DNA of 64,000 nt from Betaproteobacteria bacterium HGW-Betaproteobacteria-1 (GCA_002842435.1 PHCX01000008.1:124001-188000); one strand, 5' to 3'; shown: positions 33,795 through 42,550, counted from the stretch's first letter. Numbers and translations are program-made. The notes: generated by a model from the sequence alone, not told the origin.

Positions 33795-33809
33795 TCATAC
33801 GCAATCACT

Positions 33810-35261
33810 TTAGGATGGGAGCAACGGATTCAGTTGCTCCCAATCAAGATACGTCTCCAGTGCGTCGGCGAGCCTGTCCAGGCCAGCCTCGCGCTGGGCG
33901 CCATAATCGAAGGCGGAAACCGCCTGCAAACCCGCCCACTGCAATAATGCAGCGCAGGCCTGCGGGTGATCGAACAAGCCATGCAAGTAAGTCCCCGCTA
34001 TCGCGCCATCATTTGAAATTGCGCCTTCCGACCCGGAAGAAAGTTGCAGAAGCGGATGCTGCAACGCAGCGCCCCTGCTAACACCCATATGAATCTCGTA
34101 ACCCGTGACGGACGCATCAGCAAAGGCCAACTTGCCAGTGACGTTCACCAGCTTTTTTTCCGCTTCCAGCGTGGTGTCCATATCCAGCACACCCAATCCT
34201 GCGGCACTGCCAGGCACGCCTTCAAGGCCAAGGGGATCATGCAAGGCACGCCCCAGCATCTGGAAACCACCGCAGATGCCAAGCAACTTGCCGCCATAGC
34301 GCAGGTGTCGCAAAAGTACTGGTTCCCAGCCATGCTCGCGTAAAAACTCGAGATCGGCGCGCACGCTCTTGCTGCCAGGCAGGATAATCAAGTCGGCCGA
34401 TGGAATGGATTCATCCGGGCCGATGAAACGGAAATCCACCTGCGGGTGCAAACGCAGGGCATCGAAATCGGTATGGTTGCTGATACGCGGCAGTACCGGC
34501 GCGATCACGCGCAATTTTTCTTCCACCAGCAAAGTAGAAGGAGTATGTGGCACGGCATCTTCCGCTTCGATATGCAAATCGTGCAAATAGGGCAGGACGC
34601 CGAGCACTGGTTTGCCGGTAGTTTGTTCCAGCCAGTCGAGACCGGATTGCAGCAGCGCGATATCGCCGCGAAAGCGGTTGATGACAAAGCCGATCACGCG
34701 CTTGCGCTCACTTCCCGACAGCAATTCCAGCGTGCCGACAATGTGCGCAAAGACGCCGCCACGGTCAATATCCGCTACCAAAATGACCGGGCAATCCACC
34801 GCCTCGGCAAAGCCCATGTTGGCAATGTCATTTGCGCGCAGATTAATCTCTGCCGGGCTGCCTGCCCCTTCCACCACAACGCAATCATATTGTTCGGTCA
34901 GCCGCCGGTAGGAATCCAGCACGGCTCGCATCGCAGTCGGTTTGTAGGCATGGTAGTCGGTCGCCTCCAGATTGCAGGCCACCTTGCCCTGTATGATGAC
35001 CTGGCAACCGGTATCGGAATTGGGCTTGAGCAGCACCGGATTCATGTCGATATGCGGCGCCAGCCCGCAAGCCTGCGCTTGCACTGCCTGCGCACGGCCG
35101 ATCTCGCCGCCGTCGACGGTGACTGCCGAATTCAGGGCCATGTTCTGCGGCTTAAACGGGGCGACTTTGACCCCCCTGCGGTACAATACCCGGCATATTC
35201 CAGCAACGAGCGTACTCTTACCCGCATCCGATGTAGTGCCCTGAATCATCAATGTTTTCAT
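33810..35261 (-). CDS. cobQ: Cobyric acid synthase
   Basis: Amidates side chains b, d, e and g of adenosylcobyrinic acid a,c-diamide. The 483-residue protein starts [17 protein letters not shown] (P-loop). It has [10 protein letters not shown] and [12 protein letters not shown] in the synthetase half and a glutamine amidotransferase half with nucleophile cysteine in [12 protein letters not shown] and the histidine of YLHGLFDH. It is convergent with qorB and divergent from cbiB, with only 17 bp between the chosen starts. Confidence 0.95.
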   Translation of the reverse strand: MKTLMIQGTTSDAGKSTLVAGICRVLYRRGVKVAPFKPQNMALNSAVTVDGGEIGRAQAVQAQACGLAPHIDMNPVLLKPNSDTGCQVIIQGKVACNLEATDYHAYKPTAMRAVLDSYRRLTEQYDCVVVEGAGSPAEINLRANDIANMGFAEAVDCPVILVADIDRGGVFAHIVGTLELLSGSERKRVIGFVINRFRGDIALLQSGLDWLEQTTGKPVLGVLPYLHDLHIEAEDAVPHTPSTLLVEEKLRVIAPVLPRISNHTDFDALRLHPQVDFRFIGPDESIPSADLIILPGSKSVRADLEFLREHGWEPVLLRHLRYGGKLLGICGGFQMLGRALHDPLGLEGVPGSAAGLGVLDMDTTLEAEKKLVNVTGKLAFADASVTGYEIHMGVSRGAALQHPLLQLSSGSEGAISNDGAIAGTYLHGLFDHPQACAALLQWAGLQAVSAFDYGAQREAGLDRLADALETYLDWEQLNPLLPS

Positions 35262-35278
35262 ATCCCGATTATCTCATA

Positions 35279-36187
35279 ATGCCCGCCATGGCCCTCGTCG
35301 CCGTCGCGCTGGATTACGTGCTGGGCGAGCCGCGCCGTTATCATCCGCTGATCGGTTTCGGCTGGCTGGCGAACCGGCTTGAAGCATGGCTGAATCCGGC
35401 CCGGCGCCAGGCCAGAACGATACAACGCCTGACCGGCAGCCTTGCCTTGCTATTGCTGCTCAGCCCCTTCGTTTTGTTGGCCTGGTGGTTATGCAATCTG
35501 CAGCCGTTCGGCATCGTCGCCAACATCCTGTTGCTTTACTTCGCCCTCGGCCACAAAAGCCTGCACCAGCATGCCCATGCCGTCACACAAGCGCTGGATA
35601 ACAACGATGAGACGCAAGCCAGGATCGCCGCATCCTGGATGGTGAGCCGCGACTCCGCCGCCATCGAGCCGGTGCCCGCCACCATCGAATCCGTGCTGGA
35701 AAACGGCAATGACGGCGTCTTCGGCGCGCTGTTCTGGTTCTTCGTGCTGGGCGGTGCCGGTGCACTGCTATTCAGGCTGGCGAACACCATGGATGCCATG
35801 TGGGGATATAAAACCCCGCGTCTTTACTATTTCGGCTGGGCGGCAGCGCGGCTCGATGATGTATTGAATTACATTCCGGCCAGACTGACCGCGCTGACTT
35901 ACGCCCTGCTCGGCAAGACCCGCACCGCATTACGCTGCTGGGCTAGTCAGGCGCCGCTGTGGGACAGCCCCAACGCCGGCCCGGTCATGGCTGCAGGAGC
36001 CGGAGCGCTAGACATCAAACTGGGCGGTGCCGCCCGTTATCAGGACGAATGGCATCTGCGCCCGCAACTGGGCTCCGACAAGCAAGCGCTTGCCACTGAC
36101 ATAGACCGCGCCCTCAAACTGGTGCGGCATGGCGTCTATCTCTGGCTTGCGCTATTTTTACTGATCGTCGTTATCTATCATGCTTGA
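35279..36187 (+). CDS. cbiB: Adenosylcobinamide-phosphate synthase CbiB
   Basis: Membrane enzyme joining adenosylcobyric acid with aminopropanol (phosphate). From the ATG at 35279 it has 302 residues with several hydrophobic segments. DYVLGEPRRYHPLIGFGWL is the family N-terminal motif, with DSPNAGPVMAAGAGAL towards the C terminus. An alternative ATG at 35252 would overlap the cobQ start; the shorter form gives the usual family N terminus. It overlaps the cobD gene by 8 bp, so the two are translated together. Confidence 0.9.
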   Translation: MPAMALVAVALDYVLGEPRRYHPLIGFGWLANRLEAWLNPARRQARTIQRLTGSLALLLLLSPFVLLAWWLCNLQPFGIVANILLLYFALGHKSLHQHAHAVTQALDNNDETQARIAASWMVSRDSAAIEPVPATIESVLENGNDGVFGALFWFFVLGGAGALLFRLANTMDAMWGYKTPRLYYFGWAAARLDDVLNYIPARLTALTYALLGKTRTALRCWASQAPLWDSPNAGPVMAAGAGALDIKLGGAARYQDEWHLRPQLGSDKQALATDIDRALKLVRHGVYLWLALFLLIVVIYHA

Positions 36188-37169
36188 ACACGGCGGCAAC
36201 CTGGCGGCGGCAGCGCAGCAATACGGCATTGCGCTGCAAGACTGGCTCGATCTTTCCACCGGCATCAACCCGCACGGCTACCCGATTACGGCCATTCCGC
36301 AGGAAACCTGGCAAAGATTGCCGCTGGAAAATGATGGCCTGATCGAGGCAGCCTGCGCCTACTACGGCTGCCGCTCTGCATTGCCGACGGCCGGCTCGCA
36401 GGCCGCACTGCAGGTATTGCCGCAATTGAGAGCCGGCAACCGGCTCAACAAGCCAGCCAAAGTCGCCATGCCGCAGCTGATGTATCAGGAACACGCCAAA
36501 GCCTGGCAGCGGTACGGGCATGAGGTGATTCGATTCGATACCAGCCCGGATCAAGCCATGCTTCAGCAGGCGGATGTGCTCCTGCTGTGCAACCCAAACA
36601 ACCCGACCGGGACCTGTTTTGCTGCGGAACAACTATTGGAGTGGCATGCCGAGCTGGCACAGCGCGGCGGCTGGCTCATCGTCGACGAGGCCTTCATGGA
36701 TGCCACGCCGGATGGCAGCATCGCACAACATGCCAATCAGGAAGGTTTGTTCGTATTACGTTCGCTCGGCAAATTCTTTGGCTTGGCAGGTGCACGTGTC
36801 GGTTTTCTACTCACTACCGAACAGATGCTGCTTGAAGCTCAGGAAATCATCGGCCCGTGGTCCGTCACCGGCCCGAGCCGCCATGCAGCCAGAACGGCAC
36901 TCGAAGACCAGGTCTGGCAGCAAGGCACCAGACACCAGCTACTTACCAACAGCCAGCGACTCGCCGACCTGCTCGCACAACACGGCTTGCAACCGGCGGG
37001 CGGCACCGCGCTGTTTCAGTTCGTGCTTACGCCGGATACCGCAGCATGGCATCAACACCTGGCAAGGCAAGGCATCTGGGTGCGACTGTTTCCGGATGTA
37101 CCGGCATTGAGATTCGGCCTGCCGCCGGAAAATGCGTGGAATCGATTGCGCGATGCGCTTCAGACTTGA
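36180..37169 (+). CDS. cobD: L-threonine-O-3-phosphate decarboxylase
   Basis: PLP enzyme of the aspartate aminotransferase fold that makes (R)-1-amino-2-propanol phosphate, the linker in the nucleotide loop. The 329-residue protein shows LEHGGNLAAAA, LDLSTGINPHGYP, LCNPNNPTGTC, IVDEAFMD and the PLP lysine K198 in RSLGKFFGLAGARVGF. Overlap with cbiB supports the role, since CbiB uses its product. The gene ends before a 141-bp inverted-repeat element. Confidence 0.92.
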   Translation: MLEHGGNLAAAAQQYGIALQDWLDLSTGINPHGYPITAIPQETWQRLPLENDGLIEAACAYYGCRSALPTAGSQAALQVLPQLRAGNRLNKPAKVAMPQLMYQEHAKAWQRYGHEVIRFDTSPDQAMLQQADVLLLCNPNNPTGTCFAAEQLLEWHAELAQRGGWLIVDEAFMDATPDGSIAQHANQEGLFVLRSLGKFFGLAGARVGFLLTTEQMLLEAQEIIGPWSVTGPSRHAARTALEDQVWQQGTRHQLLTNSQRLADLLAQHGLQPAGGTALFQFVLTPDTAAWHQHLARQGIWVRLFPDVPALRFGLPPENAWNRLRDALQT

Positions 37170-37173
37170 TTTT

Positions 37174-37314
37174 CCACAGAGCTCGCAGAGAGCACAGAGG
37201 GAGAATATCTGTAGAAATGCTGATGGTTTGAGATGGGATTTATCCGTTTGTATTGGCGGTTAAATCAAAGGTTTTGTAGTTGGTTTTTCTCTGTGCTCTC
37301 TGTGAGCTCTGTGG
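37174..37314. repeat. 141-bp inverted-repeat element between cobD and cobC
   Basis: Arms at 37174-37199 and 37289-37314 match over 26 bp with one mismatch, built from CACAGAG-like units (for example CCACAGAGCTC...AGCACAGAG). The enclosed 89 bp have no coding frame. It lies between two convergent genes, so it could terminate transcription from both sides as a long hairpin, or be a small mobile or REP-like repeat. Similar CACAGAG repeats are widespread between genes in bacteria from memory. Confidence 0.65.
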
Positions 37315-37336
37315 CTAATTGATGTTTTTTTGAGAG

Positions 37337-37927
37337 CTAGGCATTGATGCGAAGCACTTTCGGTATCTCGCCCTTGAACTCCAGTTCAGTCACGCTGCCG
37401 TGATCGATGGCGATGCGGAACAGGCGTTTCAGCGGCAGGTTCAGGGCTTCGGCAATCAGAGCGCGAATCAAGCCGCCGTGCGTCACTACCAGCAGGTTCT
37501 TTCCATGTGAGTGACTGCCCACCTCTTCCACAAAGCTTTTGGCACGAGCATGCAGCTCGGTGAAAGTTTCGCCGTTGGGCGGCGCCAGATTGGCGTAGTC
37601 GTTCGCCCAGCAGTCGAACGGTTCACGCGGAATCGCATCCCACGGACGCATTTCCCAATCGCCGAAGTTCAGCTCCTTCAGCCGTTCGTCCAGCCGGATT
37701 TCATCGGCCGCAACCTTCAGGCCATCTGCCACACACAAGGCTTGCGCCAGCTGATGACAGCGCCGCAAAGGGCTGGCATAGACAGCATCAAACTCCAAGC
37801 TGCGCAGTTTCTGCAGCAGCACCTGCGACTCCAGTTCAAAACTATCCGACACCTCGACATCGCTCTGCCCATAACAGATATACGGCGCGACATTCAGGGT
37901 GGTATGGCGTATCAGGGTGATTTTCAT
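37337..37927 (-). CDS. cobC: Alpha-ribazole phosphatase (histidine phosphatase family)
   Basis: Removes the phosphate in the last step of nucleotide loop assembly. The 196-residue protein starts MKITLIRHTTLN (catalytic histidine motif RHT). It has SPLRRCHQLAQAL, LKELNFGDWEMRPWDAI and VVTHGGLIRALI with the second catalytic histidine. The run cobC-cobS-cobT (transcribed leftward as cobT-cobS-cobC, gaps of 2 and 10 bp) makes the B12 role firm over a generic phosphoglycerate mutase. Confidence 0.92.
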   Translation of the reverse strand: MKITLIRHTTLNVAPYICYGQSDVEVSDSFELESQVLLQKLRSLEFDAVYASPLRRCHQLAQALCVADGLKVAADEIRLDERLKELNFGDWEMRPWDAIPREPFDCWANDYANLAPPNGETFTELHARAKSFVEEVGSHSHGKNLLVVTHGGLIRALIAEALNLPLKRLFRIAIDHGSVTELEFKGEIPKVLRINA

Positions 37928-37937
37928 GGTTCAGTGC

Positions 37938-38705
37938 TTAAAAGCGGGCGAACATGGCGACACTGGCCAGCAACCCGAGATAGAACGCGATCTCCGTCAA
38001 CTGCTGCATGGCGCCGAGGCAGTCGCCGGTATAACCACCGATACGCGCCTTGATTTTTGCACTGAACCAGAGCCAGACCAGCGCAGCCGGCAGCAACGCG
38101 AGTAGCATCTGCACTTCAAGAAAAGCCAGCGGTAGCAGCCCGAAAACGGCTGCGGTCAGCAACTCCCCGGATGATATCTGTGTCGCCAGCGGTTTGGATT
38201 TGCCCTCGTGCTTGACGTAATGTTGGGTGGCGATGACCAGCACGGCACAAAAACGGCTGAGCGCGTGGCCCGCGATCAGCACAAGCGGAATCAGGACTGT
38301 CGGCTGATGACTGAGTGCCTGAAATTTGATCAGCAGCGCCAGCACGATGGCAATCGCACCGTAACTGCCGACACGCGAATCGGTCATGATAGTCAGCACT
38401 TGCTCTTTCTCCCAGCCTCCACCGAGGCCATCCACCGCATCGGACAAACCGTCCTCATGGAATGCGCCGGTCAGCAGAATGGTAGCGACCATGCTCAGCA
38501 GAACGGCAAGTTCGAGTGTCAACACGAAATCGCTCAGCCAGAACACCAGCGCGCCGAAAGCACCGACCAGGATACCGACCAACGGGAAATAACGCGTCGA
38601 CCTCGCCAGTTCAGCCTCGTCATAACCGGGGAGTTGCAGCGGCAGGCGGGTGAAGAACACCAGCGCAGTCTTCAGCAGACGCCACTGCCGGATCAGGCAC
38701 TGCAT
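37938..38705 (-). CDS. cobS: Adenosylcobinamide-GDP ribazoletransferase (cobalamin synthase)
   Basis: Integral membrane enzyme that joins adenosylcobinamide-GDP with alpha-ribazole to finish cobalamin. The 255-residue protein has about six membrane segments. The acidic metal motif GAFHEDGLSDAVDGLGGG and TRLPL and RYFPLVG near the N terminus are conserved. It sits between cobT and cobC on the same strand. Confidence 0.94.
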   Translation of the reverse strand: MQCLIRQWRLLKTALVFFTRLPLQLPGYDEAELARSTRYFPLVGILVGAFGALVFWLSDFVLTLELAVLLSMVATILLTGAFHEDGLSDAVDGLGGGWEKEQVLTIMTDSRVGSYGAIAIVLALLIKFQALSHQPTVLIPLVLIAGHALSRFCAVLVIATQHYVKHEGKSKPLATQISSGELLTAAVFGLLPLAFLEVQMLLALLPAALVWLWFSAKIKARIGGYTGDCLGAMQQLTEIAFYLGLLASVAMFARF

Positions 38706-38707
38706 AT

Positions 38708-39745
38708 TCAGTCTGCCCTGCCTGAAACATGGGCCGATTCGAACGAGGCCATATCGTTGAGAAAATTGACGGCGGCCTGCAACAGCGGATAAGCCAGCAC
38801 GGCGCCCGTACCCTCACCGAGGCGCATGCCGAGCTGCAATAAGGGCCTGGCCTTGAGATGCTGCAGCAAGGCTGCATGGCCGGCTTCATCGGAACAATGA
38901 CCGAATACACAATAATGCATGATCGCCGGCTGCATCCTGCAGGCCACCAGCAGCGCCGTGGTCGCAATAAAGCCGTCGACGAGGATCAGGCAGCGGTTCT
39001 GCGCAGCTGCCAGCATGGACCCTGCCATCATGGCGATCTCGAAACCACCAAAAGTAGCCAGCACCTTTAACGGCGTATCAAGGTTCTGATGCAACTTGAT
39101 GGCTTGCTCAATGACTGCCGCCTTGTGCTGCAAACCGGCGTCATCCAGCCCGGTGCCGCGGCCGACGCAATCATGCACCGGAAAATCACACAACACTGCC
39201 ATCAAGGCCGCTGCCGAAGAAGTATTGCCTATACCCATCTCGCCGAACACCAGGACATTGCTGCCGGCCGCCACCTCCTGCGCTGCCAGCCGAGCACCTG
39301 CCTCAAGTGCCTGTTTGCACTGGCCCGCCGTCATGGCAGCTTGCCTGGCAAAGTTGTGCGTACCCATCGCCACCTTGGCATCAATCAACTGCGGATGCGG
39401 CGCGAACACATGGTTTACCCCGGCATCGACCACCCGCACCTGCATGCCATGCTGCCGGGCAAAGACATTGACACCGGCACCGCCAGCCAGAAAATTCATC
39501 ACCATCTGCTGCGTCACCGCCTGCGGATAAGGGCTGACACCCTCCTCGACAATACCGTGATCTCCGGCGAACACCATGACCGCCGGCCTATGCAATTGCG
39601 GCGACAGACTGCCCTGCGCCAGGCCTACCTGCAGTGCCAAGGATTCCAGCCGTCCCAAGGCGCCCAAAGGCTTGGTCTTCTGGTCTATCTTCGCTTGCAA
39701 GGCGTGGATCAAACTGTTGTCCGGAACTGTGATATTGAATTGCAT
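38708..39745 (-). CDS. cobT: Nicotinate-nucleotide:dimethylbenzimidazole phosphoribosyltransferase
   Basis: Activates 5,6-dimethylbenzimidazole to alpha-ribazole phosphate. The 345-residue protein shows KTKPLGALGRLE, VFAGDHGIVEEGVSPYPQAVT, GEMGIGNTSSAAAL and the catalytic glutamate in MRLGEGTGAVLA. First gene of the leftward cobT-cobS-cobC run; 157 bp separate its start from tRNA-Phe. Together with bluB it shows that the lower ligand used is dimethylbenzimidazole. Confidence 0.96.
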   Translation of the reverse strand: MQFNITVPDNSLIHALQAKIDQKTKPLGALGRLESLALQVGLAQGSLSPQLHRPAVMVFAGDHGIVEEGVSPYPQAVTQQMVMNFLAGGAGVNVFARQHGMQVRVVDAGVNHVFAPHPQLIDAKVAMGTHNFARQAAMTAGQCKQALEAGARLAAQEVAAGSNVLVFGEMGIGNTSSAAALMAVLCDFPVHDCVGRGTGLDDAGLQHKAAVIEQAIKLHQNLDTPLKVLATFGGFEIAMMAGSMLAAAQNRCLILVDGFIATTALLVACRMQPAIMHYCVFGHCSDEAGHAALLQHLKARPLLQLGMRLGEGTGAVLAYPLLQAAVNFLNDMASFESAHVSGRAD

Positions 39746-39835
39746 GCCTGAAAATCCGATTGAGACATGCGAGCATACGCGAGCGGAGGCATTTTTTGAA
39801 CCACTTCAACCAAAGCAAACTTCTTTTATCGGCAC

Positions 39836-39865
39836 ATGACACGAATCGAATTAGTTTGCTATAAT
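39836..39865 (+). promoter_or_regulatory. Promoter of tRNA-Phe
   Basis: ATGACA (39836-39841), an 18-bp spacer and TATAAT (39860-39865), followed by GCGCCCTCTTGCG, a G+C-rich discriminator typical of stable RNA genes. About 37 bp before the tRNA. Confidence 0.75.
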
Positions 39866-39902
39866 GCGCCCTCTTGCGAGAGCTCAGAGGCATCGCAATG
39901 AT

Positions 39903-39978
39903 GGCCAGGTAGCTCAGTTGGTAGAGCAGCGGATTGAAAATCCGCGTGTCGACGGTTCGATTCCGCCCCTGGCCACCA
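39903..39978 (+). tRNA. tRNA-Phe (GAA)
   Basis: A 76-base cloverleaf: acceptor GGCCAGG/CCTGGCC, D arm AGCTCAGTTGGTAGAGC, anticodon stem GCGGA/TCCGC with loop TTGAAAA (anticodon GAA at 39936-39938), T arm with GGTTCGATTCC, and an encoded CCA end. No direct repeat of its 3' end suggesting an integrated element was noticed in the following sequence. Confidence 0.98.
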
Positions 39979-39988
39979 GAATACATAA

Positions 39989-40016
39989 GGGTTTAGCAAA
40001 GCGCTAAACCCTTTTT
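39989..40016 (+). terminator. Terminator after tRNA-Phe
   Basis: GGGTTTAGC/GCTAAACCC hairpin with a following TTTTT run. The next 278 bp to the PEP-CTERM gene hold no gene. Confidence 0.9.
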
Positions 40017-40127
40017 CATTTCCGAACGTGTCATTTCCGGCAAGTTGCCAGCGGCATTCCTGATCCTGGACGCCATCCCGGTCACCAATAACACTCCAGC
40101 TCAACCACGCCTCACCACAGGAAAATT

Positions 40128-40154
40128 CTCATGATTATCAATTGAAATCATGAG
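40128..40154. promoter_or_regulatory. Palindrome upstream of the PEP-CTERM gene
   Basis: CTCATGATT and AATCATGAG form a perfect 9-bp inverted repeat with a 9-bp AT-rich centre. A second small palindrome (TGTACG..CGTACA) follows near 40196-40212. They lie 80-170 bp before the start and could be regulator sites or a hairpin. No sigma-54 element of the kind tied to PEP-CTERM genes was recognised. Confidence 0.35.
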
Positions 40155-40294
40155 ATTGAGTGAAATCCACACGCCTCCAAAAATAAATTCCAGTATGTAC
40201 GAAAGCGTACAGAAGTTGAGTAAATAGCCAGATATTGTTCCATCAATGAACAAACTCCGATTGTTCGATTTACCCAACATTTAGGAGAAATAAA

Positions 40295-40981
40295 ATGACC
40301 GCCTACAGCAGCAAAAAATCATTATTGAAATTGGGAATTGCTGCCATGGCGTTCGCCGCAACAACAGCCCATGCCCAATTGGAATATCTTGGTCCTGTCG
40401 TTTTGCAGGGTAATGGCCTGGGTGCCGTCAGCACTATATTGACGCTACAAAACAGTCCGTCAGAAACCGGCAGTGTCGGCCTGGATGCGACGGGCACACA
40501 AGTGATTACTGGAGATGCATTGACAGGTGCCTCACAGACCTTGGTACGCTCACTCAGCGAATTGGGGGCAACGAGTGCGGAAGACTTGCGCATTGTCTTC
40601 AATGCCAACGAACCCGATGGCAACGGGATTGAACTGATCGATCTCGTCATGAGCATCTATAATCCGTCCGGCACACTATTATTTCAATCGGGCGTTTTTA
40701 GTCCTATCAGCTTCGATAGCACAGCCAACGGCATAGGTAACGCCGGATTCTTATTTGGCCTGGATAGTGCAGACGCGATATTTGCCCAGTCTTCCGCTTT
40801 TACGGGTGACTTCGGTTTCAATCTGGTTGGACTTTCTGCCATTTTGGGCATGGCAGCTGGCGGACCCGAAACCTTCTTTGGTGCTACAACTGTTCCAGCA
40901 ATACCGGAGCCGGCAACCTCGGCGATGCTGGCAATGGGAATGTTGGGCATGACTTGGCTGCGTCGCAGGAATTTCATTTAA
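40295..40981 (+). CDS. PEP-CTERM sorting domain protein
   Basis: A 228-residue exported protein with a signal peptide (AATTAHAQ) and a C-terminal sorting signal: IPEPATSAMLAMGMLGMTWL followed by basic residues (RRR). This is the PEP-CTERM signal recognised by exosortase, which links such proteins to exopolysaccharide biosynthesis and surface display in betaproteobacteria. The central part (DATGTQVITGDALTG, a domain rich in small and hydroxyl residues) has no family I recognise. AGGAGAAAT precedes the ATG. No exosortase or EPS genes lie in the window. Confidence 0.85.
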   Translation: MTAYSSKKSLLKLGIAAMAFAATTAHAQLEYLGPVVLQGNGLGAVSTILTLQNSPSETGSVGLDATGTQVITGDALTGASQTLVRSLSELGATSAEDLRIVFNANEPDGNGIELIDLVMSIYNPSGTLLFQSGVFSPISFDSTANGIGNAGFLFGLDSADAIFAQSSAFTGDFGFNLVGLSAILGMAAGGPETFFGATTVPAIPEPATSAMLAMGMLGMTWLRRRNFI

Positions 40982-40988
40982 TCCCCCT

Positions 40989-41019
40989 GGAGAGAGCAAC
41001 GCTTTGGCTTGCTCTCTCC
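40989..41019 (+). terminator. Hairpin after the PEP-CTERM gene
   Basis: GGAGAGAGCAA and TTGCTCTCTCC pair perfectly over 11 bp, starting 8 bp past the stop. There is no T-run, so termination is likely but not certain. Confidence 0.6.
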
Positions 41020-41122
41020 AATCACACCAGTTAAAAATCAGAATATTCCATTCATTCCAAGTTACTAGCTGACTCATTCGTATAAAATCACTGCTTCTCG
41101 TCTTTTTGATAGGCAATCCCGA

Positions 41123-41443
41123 ATGATCGGCTACAAGGAAATCGAAGCCAGCGATTTGCAAAGCATGCTGGCCAACAGCCAGGTGCAACTGGTAGATGTA
41201 CGCAACGATGACGAAGTCGCCAGAGGCATCATCCCCGGCGCCACGCACATTCCGCTCGCACTGCTGCCACTCAAATACGAATCGCTGAACGGCGACGATG
41301 CACTGGTGTTCTATTGCCACAGCGGTATGCGTTCAGCACAGGCAGCGGCTTTCATCAGCAGCAAAGGCCGCAAAAACATTTACAACCTGCGCGGCGGCGT
41401 GCTGGCCTGGGGCAAGGCAGGCCTGCCGTTCGGCCAAAAGTGA
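41123..41443 (+). CDS. Single-domain rhodanese
   Basis: A 106-residue cytosolic sulfurtransferase. QLVDVRNDDEVARGIIPGATHIPL and the active-site loop YCHSGMRS with the persulfide cysteine are seen. It lies 62 bp ahead of tusA and dsrE2 on the same strand. Such rhd-tusA-dsrE2 sets are known from sulfur oxidisers as a persulfide relay; here no other sulfur oxidation genes are visible. Confidence 0.92.
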   Translation: MIGYKEIEASDLQSMLANSQVQLVDVRNDDEVARGIIPGATHIPLALLPLKYESLNGDDALVFYCHSGMRSAQAAAFISSKGRKNIYNLRGGVLAWGKAGLPFGQK

Positions 41444-41505
41444 ACCGGCCATTTCGTTTACTGCTAAAATTTCACTTATTCATTAAATAGATACAGGCAC
41501 TCCCC

Positions 41506-41739
41506 ATGGATTTCGATAAAGAACTAGATGCACGCGGCCTCAACTGCCCCTTGCCCATTCTGCGCTGCAAGAAGGGCTTGGCTGAGATCGAGAACGGCCA
41601 GGTGTTGAAGGTCATGACCACCGATCCGGGCGCGGTCAAGGATTTCCAGGCTTTCTGCAAGCAGACCGGCCACGAACTGCTTTCGATGGAACAATCGGAA
41701 AGCGAAACCGTGTTTCACATCAAGAAACGCGCCGCCTGA
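41506..41739 (+). CDS. tusA: TusA family sulfur carrier
   Basis: A 77-residue sulfur carrier with the family motif ARGLNCPLPILRCKKGL, whose first cysteine carries the persulfide. It receives sulfur from a rhodanese and donates it to acceptors. Located between rhodanese and DsrE2 genes, it would be the middle step of that relay rather than only the tRNA thiolation factor. Confidence 0.92.
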   Translation: MDFDKELDARGLNCPLPILRCKKGLAEIENGQVLKVMTTDPGAVKDFQAFCKQTGHELLSMEQSESETVFHIKKRAA

Positions 41740-41759
41740 TCGGGGCCGGATAACACATC

Positions 41760-42227
41760 ATGGCCAAAAAACTCGCACTGATCGCTTCCAAAGGCACACT
41801 GGACTGGGCATATCCGCCTTTCATCCTCGCCTCCACCGCAGCTGCGCTGGATTATGAAGTGCAGATTTTCTTCACCTTCTACGGTCTGACCTTGCTGAAA
41901 AAGGATGTGAGCGACCTCAAGGTATCGCCGCTCGGCAACCCGGGCATGCCGATGCCGGTGCCCATGCCCAACCTTGTACAGATGATTCCGGGCATGGAGT
42001 CGATGGCGACCATGATGATGAAGCAGAAGATCGCCGACAAGGGCGTGGCTTCCATCGAAGACCTGCGCGCCGCCTGTCTGGAATCAGGCGTCAAGCTGAT
42101 CGCCTGCCAGATGACGGTCGACCTGTTCGACTTCAAGCCGGAGGATTTCATCGAAGGCATCGAGTTCGGCGGCGCGGCGACCTTCTTCGAGTTCGCCGGC
42201 GAATCGGACGTCAATCTGTTCATCTAG
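41760..42227 (+). CDS. DsrE2-like protein (DsrE/DsrF/DrsH family)
   Basis: A 155-residue protein of the DsrE/F superfamily, subgroup DsrE2. It starts KKLALIASKGTLDWAYPPFILASTAAALDYEVQIFFTFYG (sampled), a conserved opening. It has a methionine/proline-rich middle (NPGMPMPVPMPNLVQMIPGM) and conserved cysteines in AACLESGVKLIACQMTVDLF. Starts 20 bp after tusA. Members bind or transfer persulfide sulfur with TusA; the precise role here is inferred. Confidence 0.88.
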   Translation: MAKKLALIASKGTLDWAYPPFILASTAAALDYEVQIFFTFYGLTLLKKDVSDLKVSPLGNPGMPMPVPMPNLVQMIPGMESMATMMMKQKIADKGVASIEDLRAACLESGVKLIACQMTVDLFDFKPEDFIEGIEFGGAATFFEFAGESDVNLFI

Positions 42228-42244
42228 TGGAATCCATAGCCAAC

Positions 42245-42272
42245 AAAAAGCCCTCTTGCGAGGGCTTTTTGC
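42245..42272. terminator. Bidirectional terminator between dsrE2 and the small membrane gene
   Basis: AAAAAGCCCTC/GAGGGCTTTTT hairpin flanked by A- and T-runs on both sides, between convergent genes. Confidence 0.9.
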
Positions 42273-42293
42273 TTTGATGGACATATTTTGCGC

Positions 42294-42536
42294 TTACTTC
42301 AGCACGCGGCCTTCGCTGCGGCTACGCACCCAATTAAGCACAAAGAACAGCAGCGGCAGCATGAGCACGATACCTGCCGCCATCAGCACATAAGCACGAT
42401 ACTCGAAGCTGAGCGCAGTCGGCAGCACATCGAGCCCGGCAAAGTGCTCCGCCAGCCCGAGTGCTAACAGCACGGCACCAACCCCATCCAGCAGGACCAG
42501 GTTGATTGGTAGCTTGAACGGTGCTTCCTGCGCCAT
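42294..42536 (-). CDS. Small two-helix membrane protein
   Basis: An 80-residue protein with two membrane segments (LPINLVLLDGVGAVLLALGLAE and AYVLMAAGIVLMLPLLFFVLNW, each about 20 residues). The C-terminal tail is basic. It is encoded 14 bp downstream of valS on the same strand, so likely co-transcribed. No family or function recognised with confidence. Confidence 0.65.
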   Translation of the reverse strand: MAQEAPFKLPINLVLLDGVGAVLLALGLAEHFAGLDVLPTALSFEYRAYVLMAAGIVLMLPLLFFVLNWVRSRSEGRVLK

Positions 42537-42550
42537 GCCGTGTCTCCTCT

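Noticed and set aside
39903-40294. Possible integration site at the tRNA-Phe 3' end
   Set aside because: No integrase and no repeated tRNA end were seen downstream.
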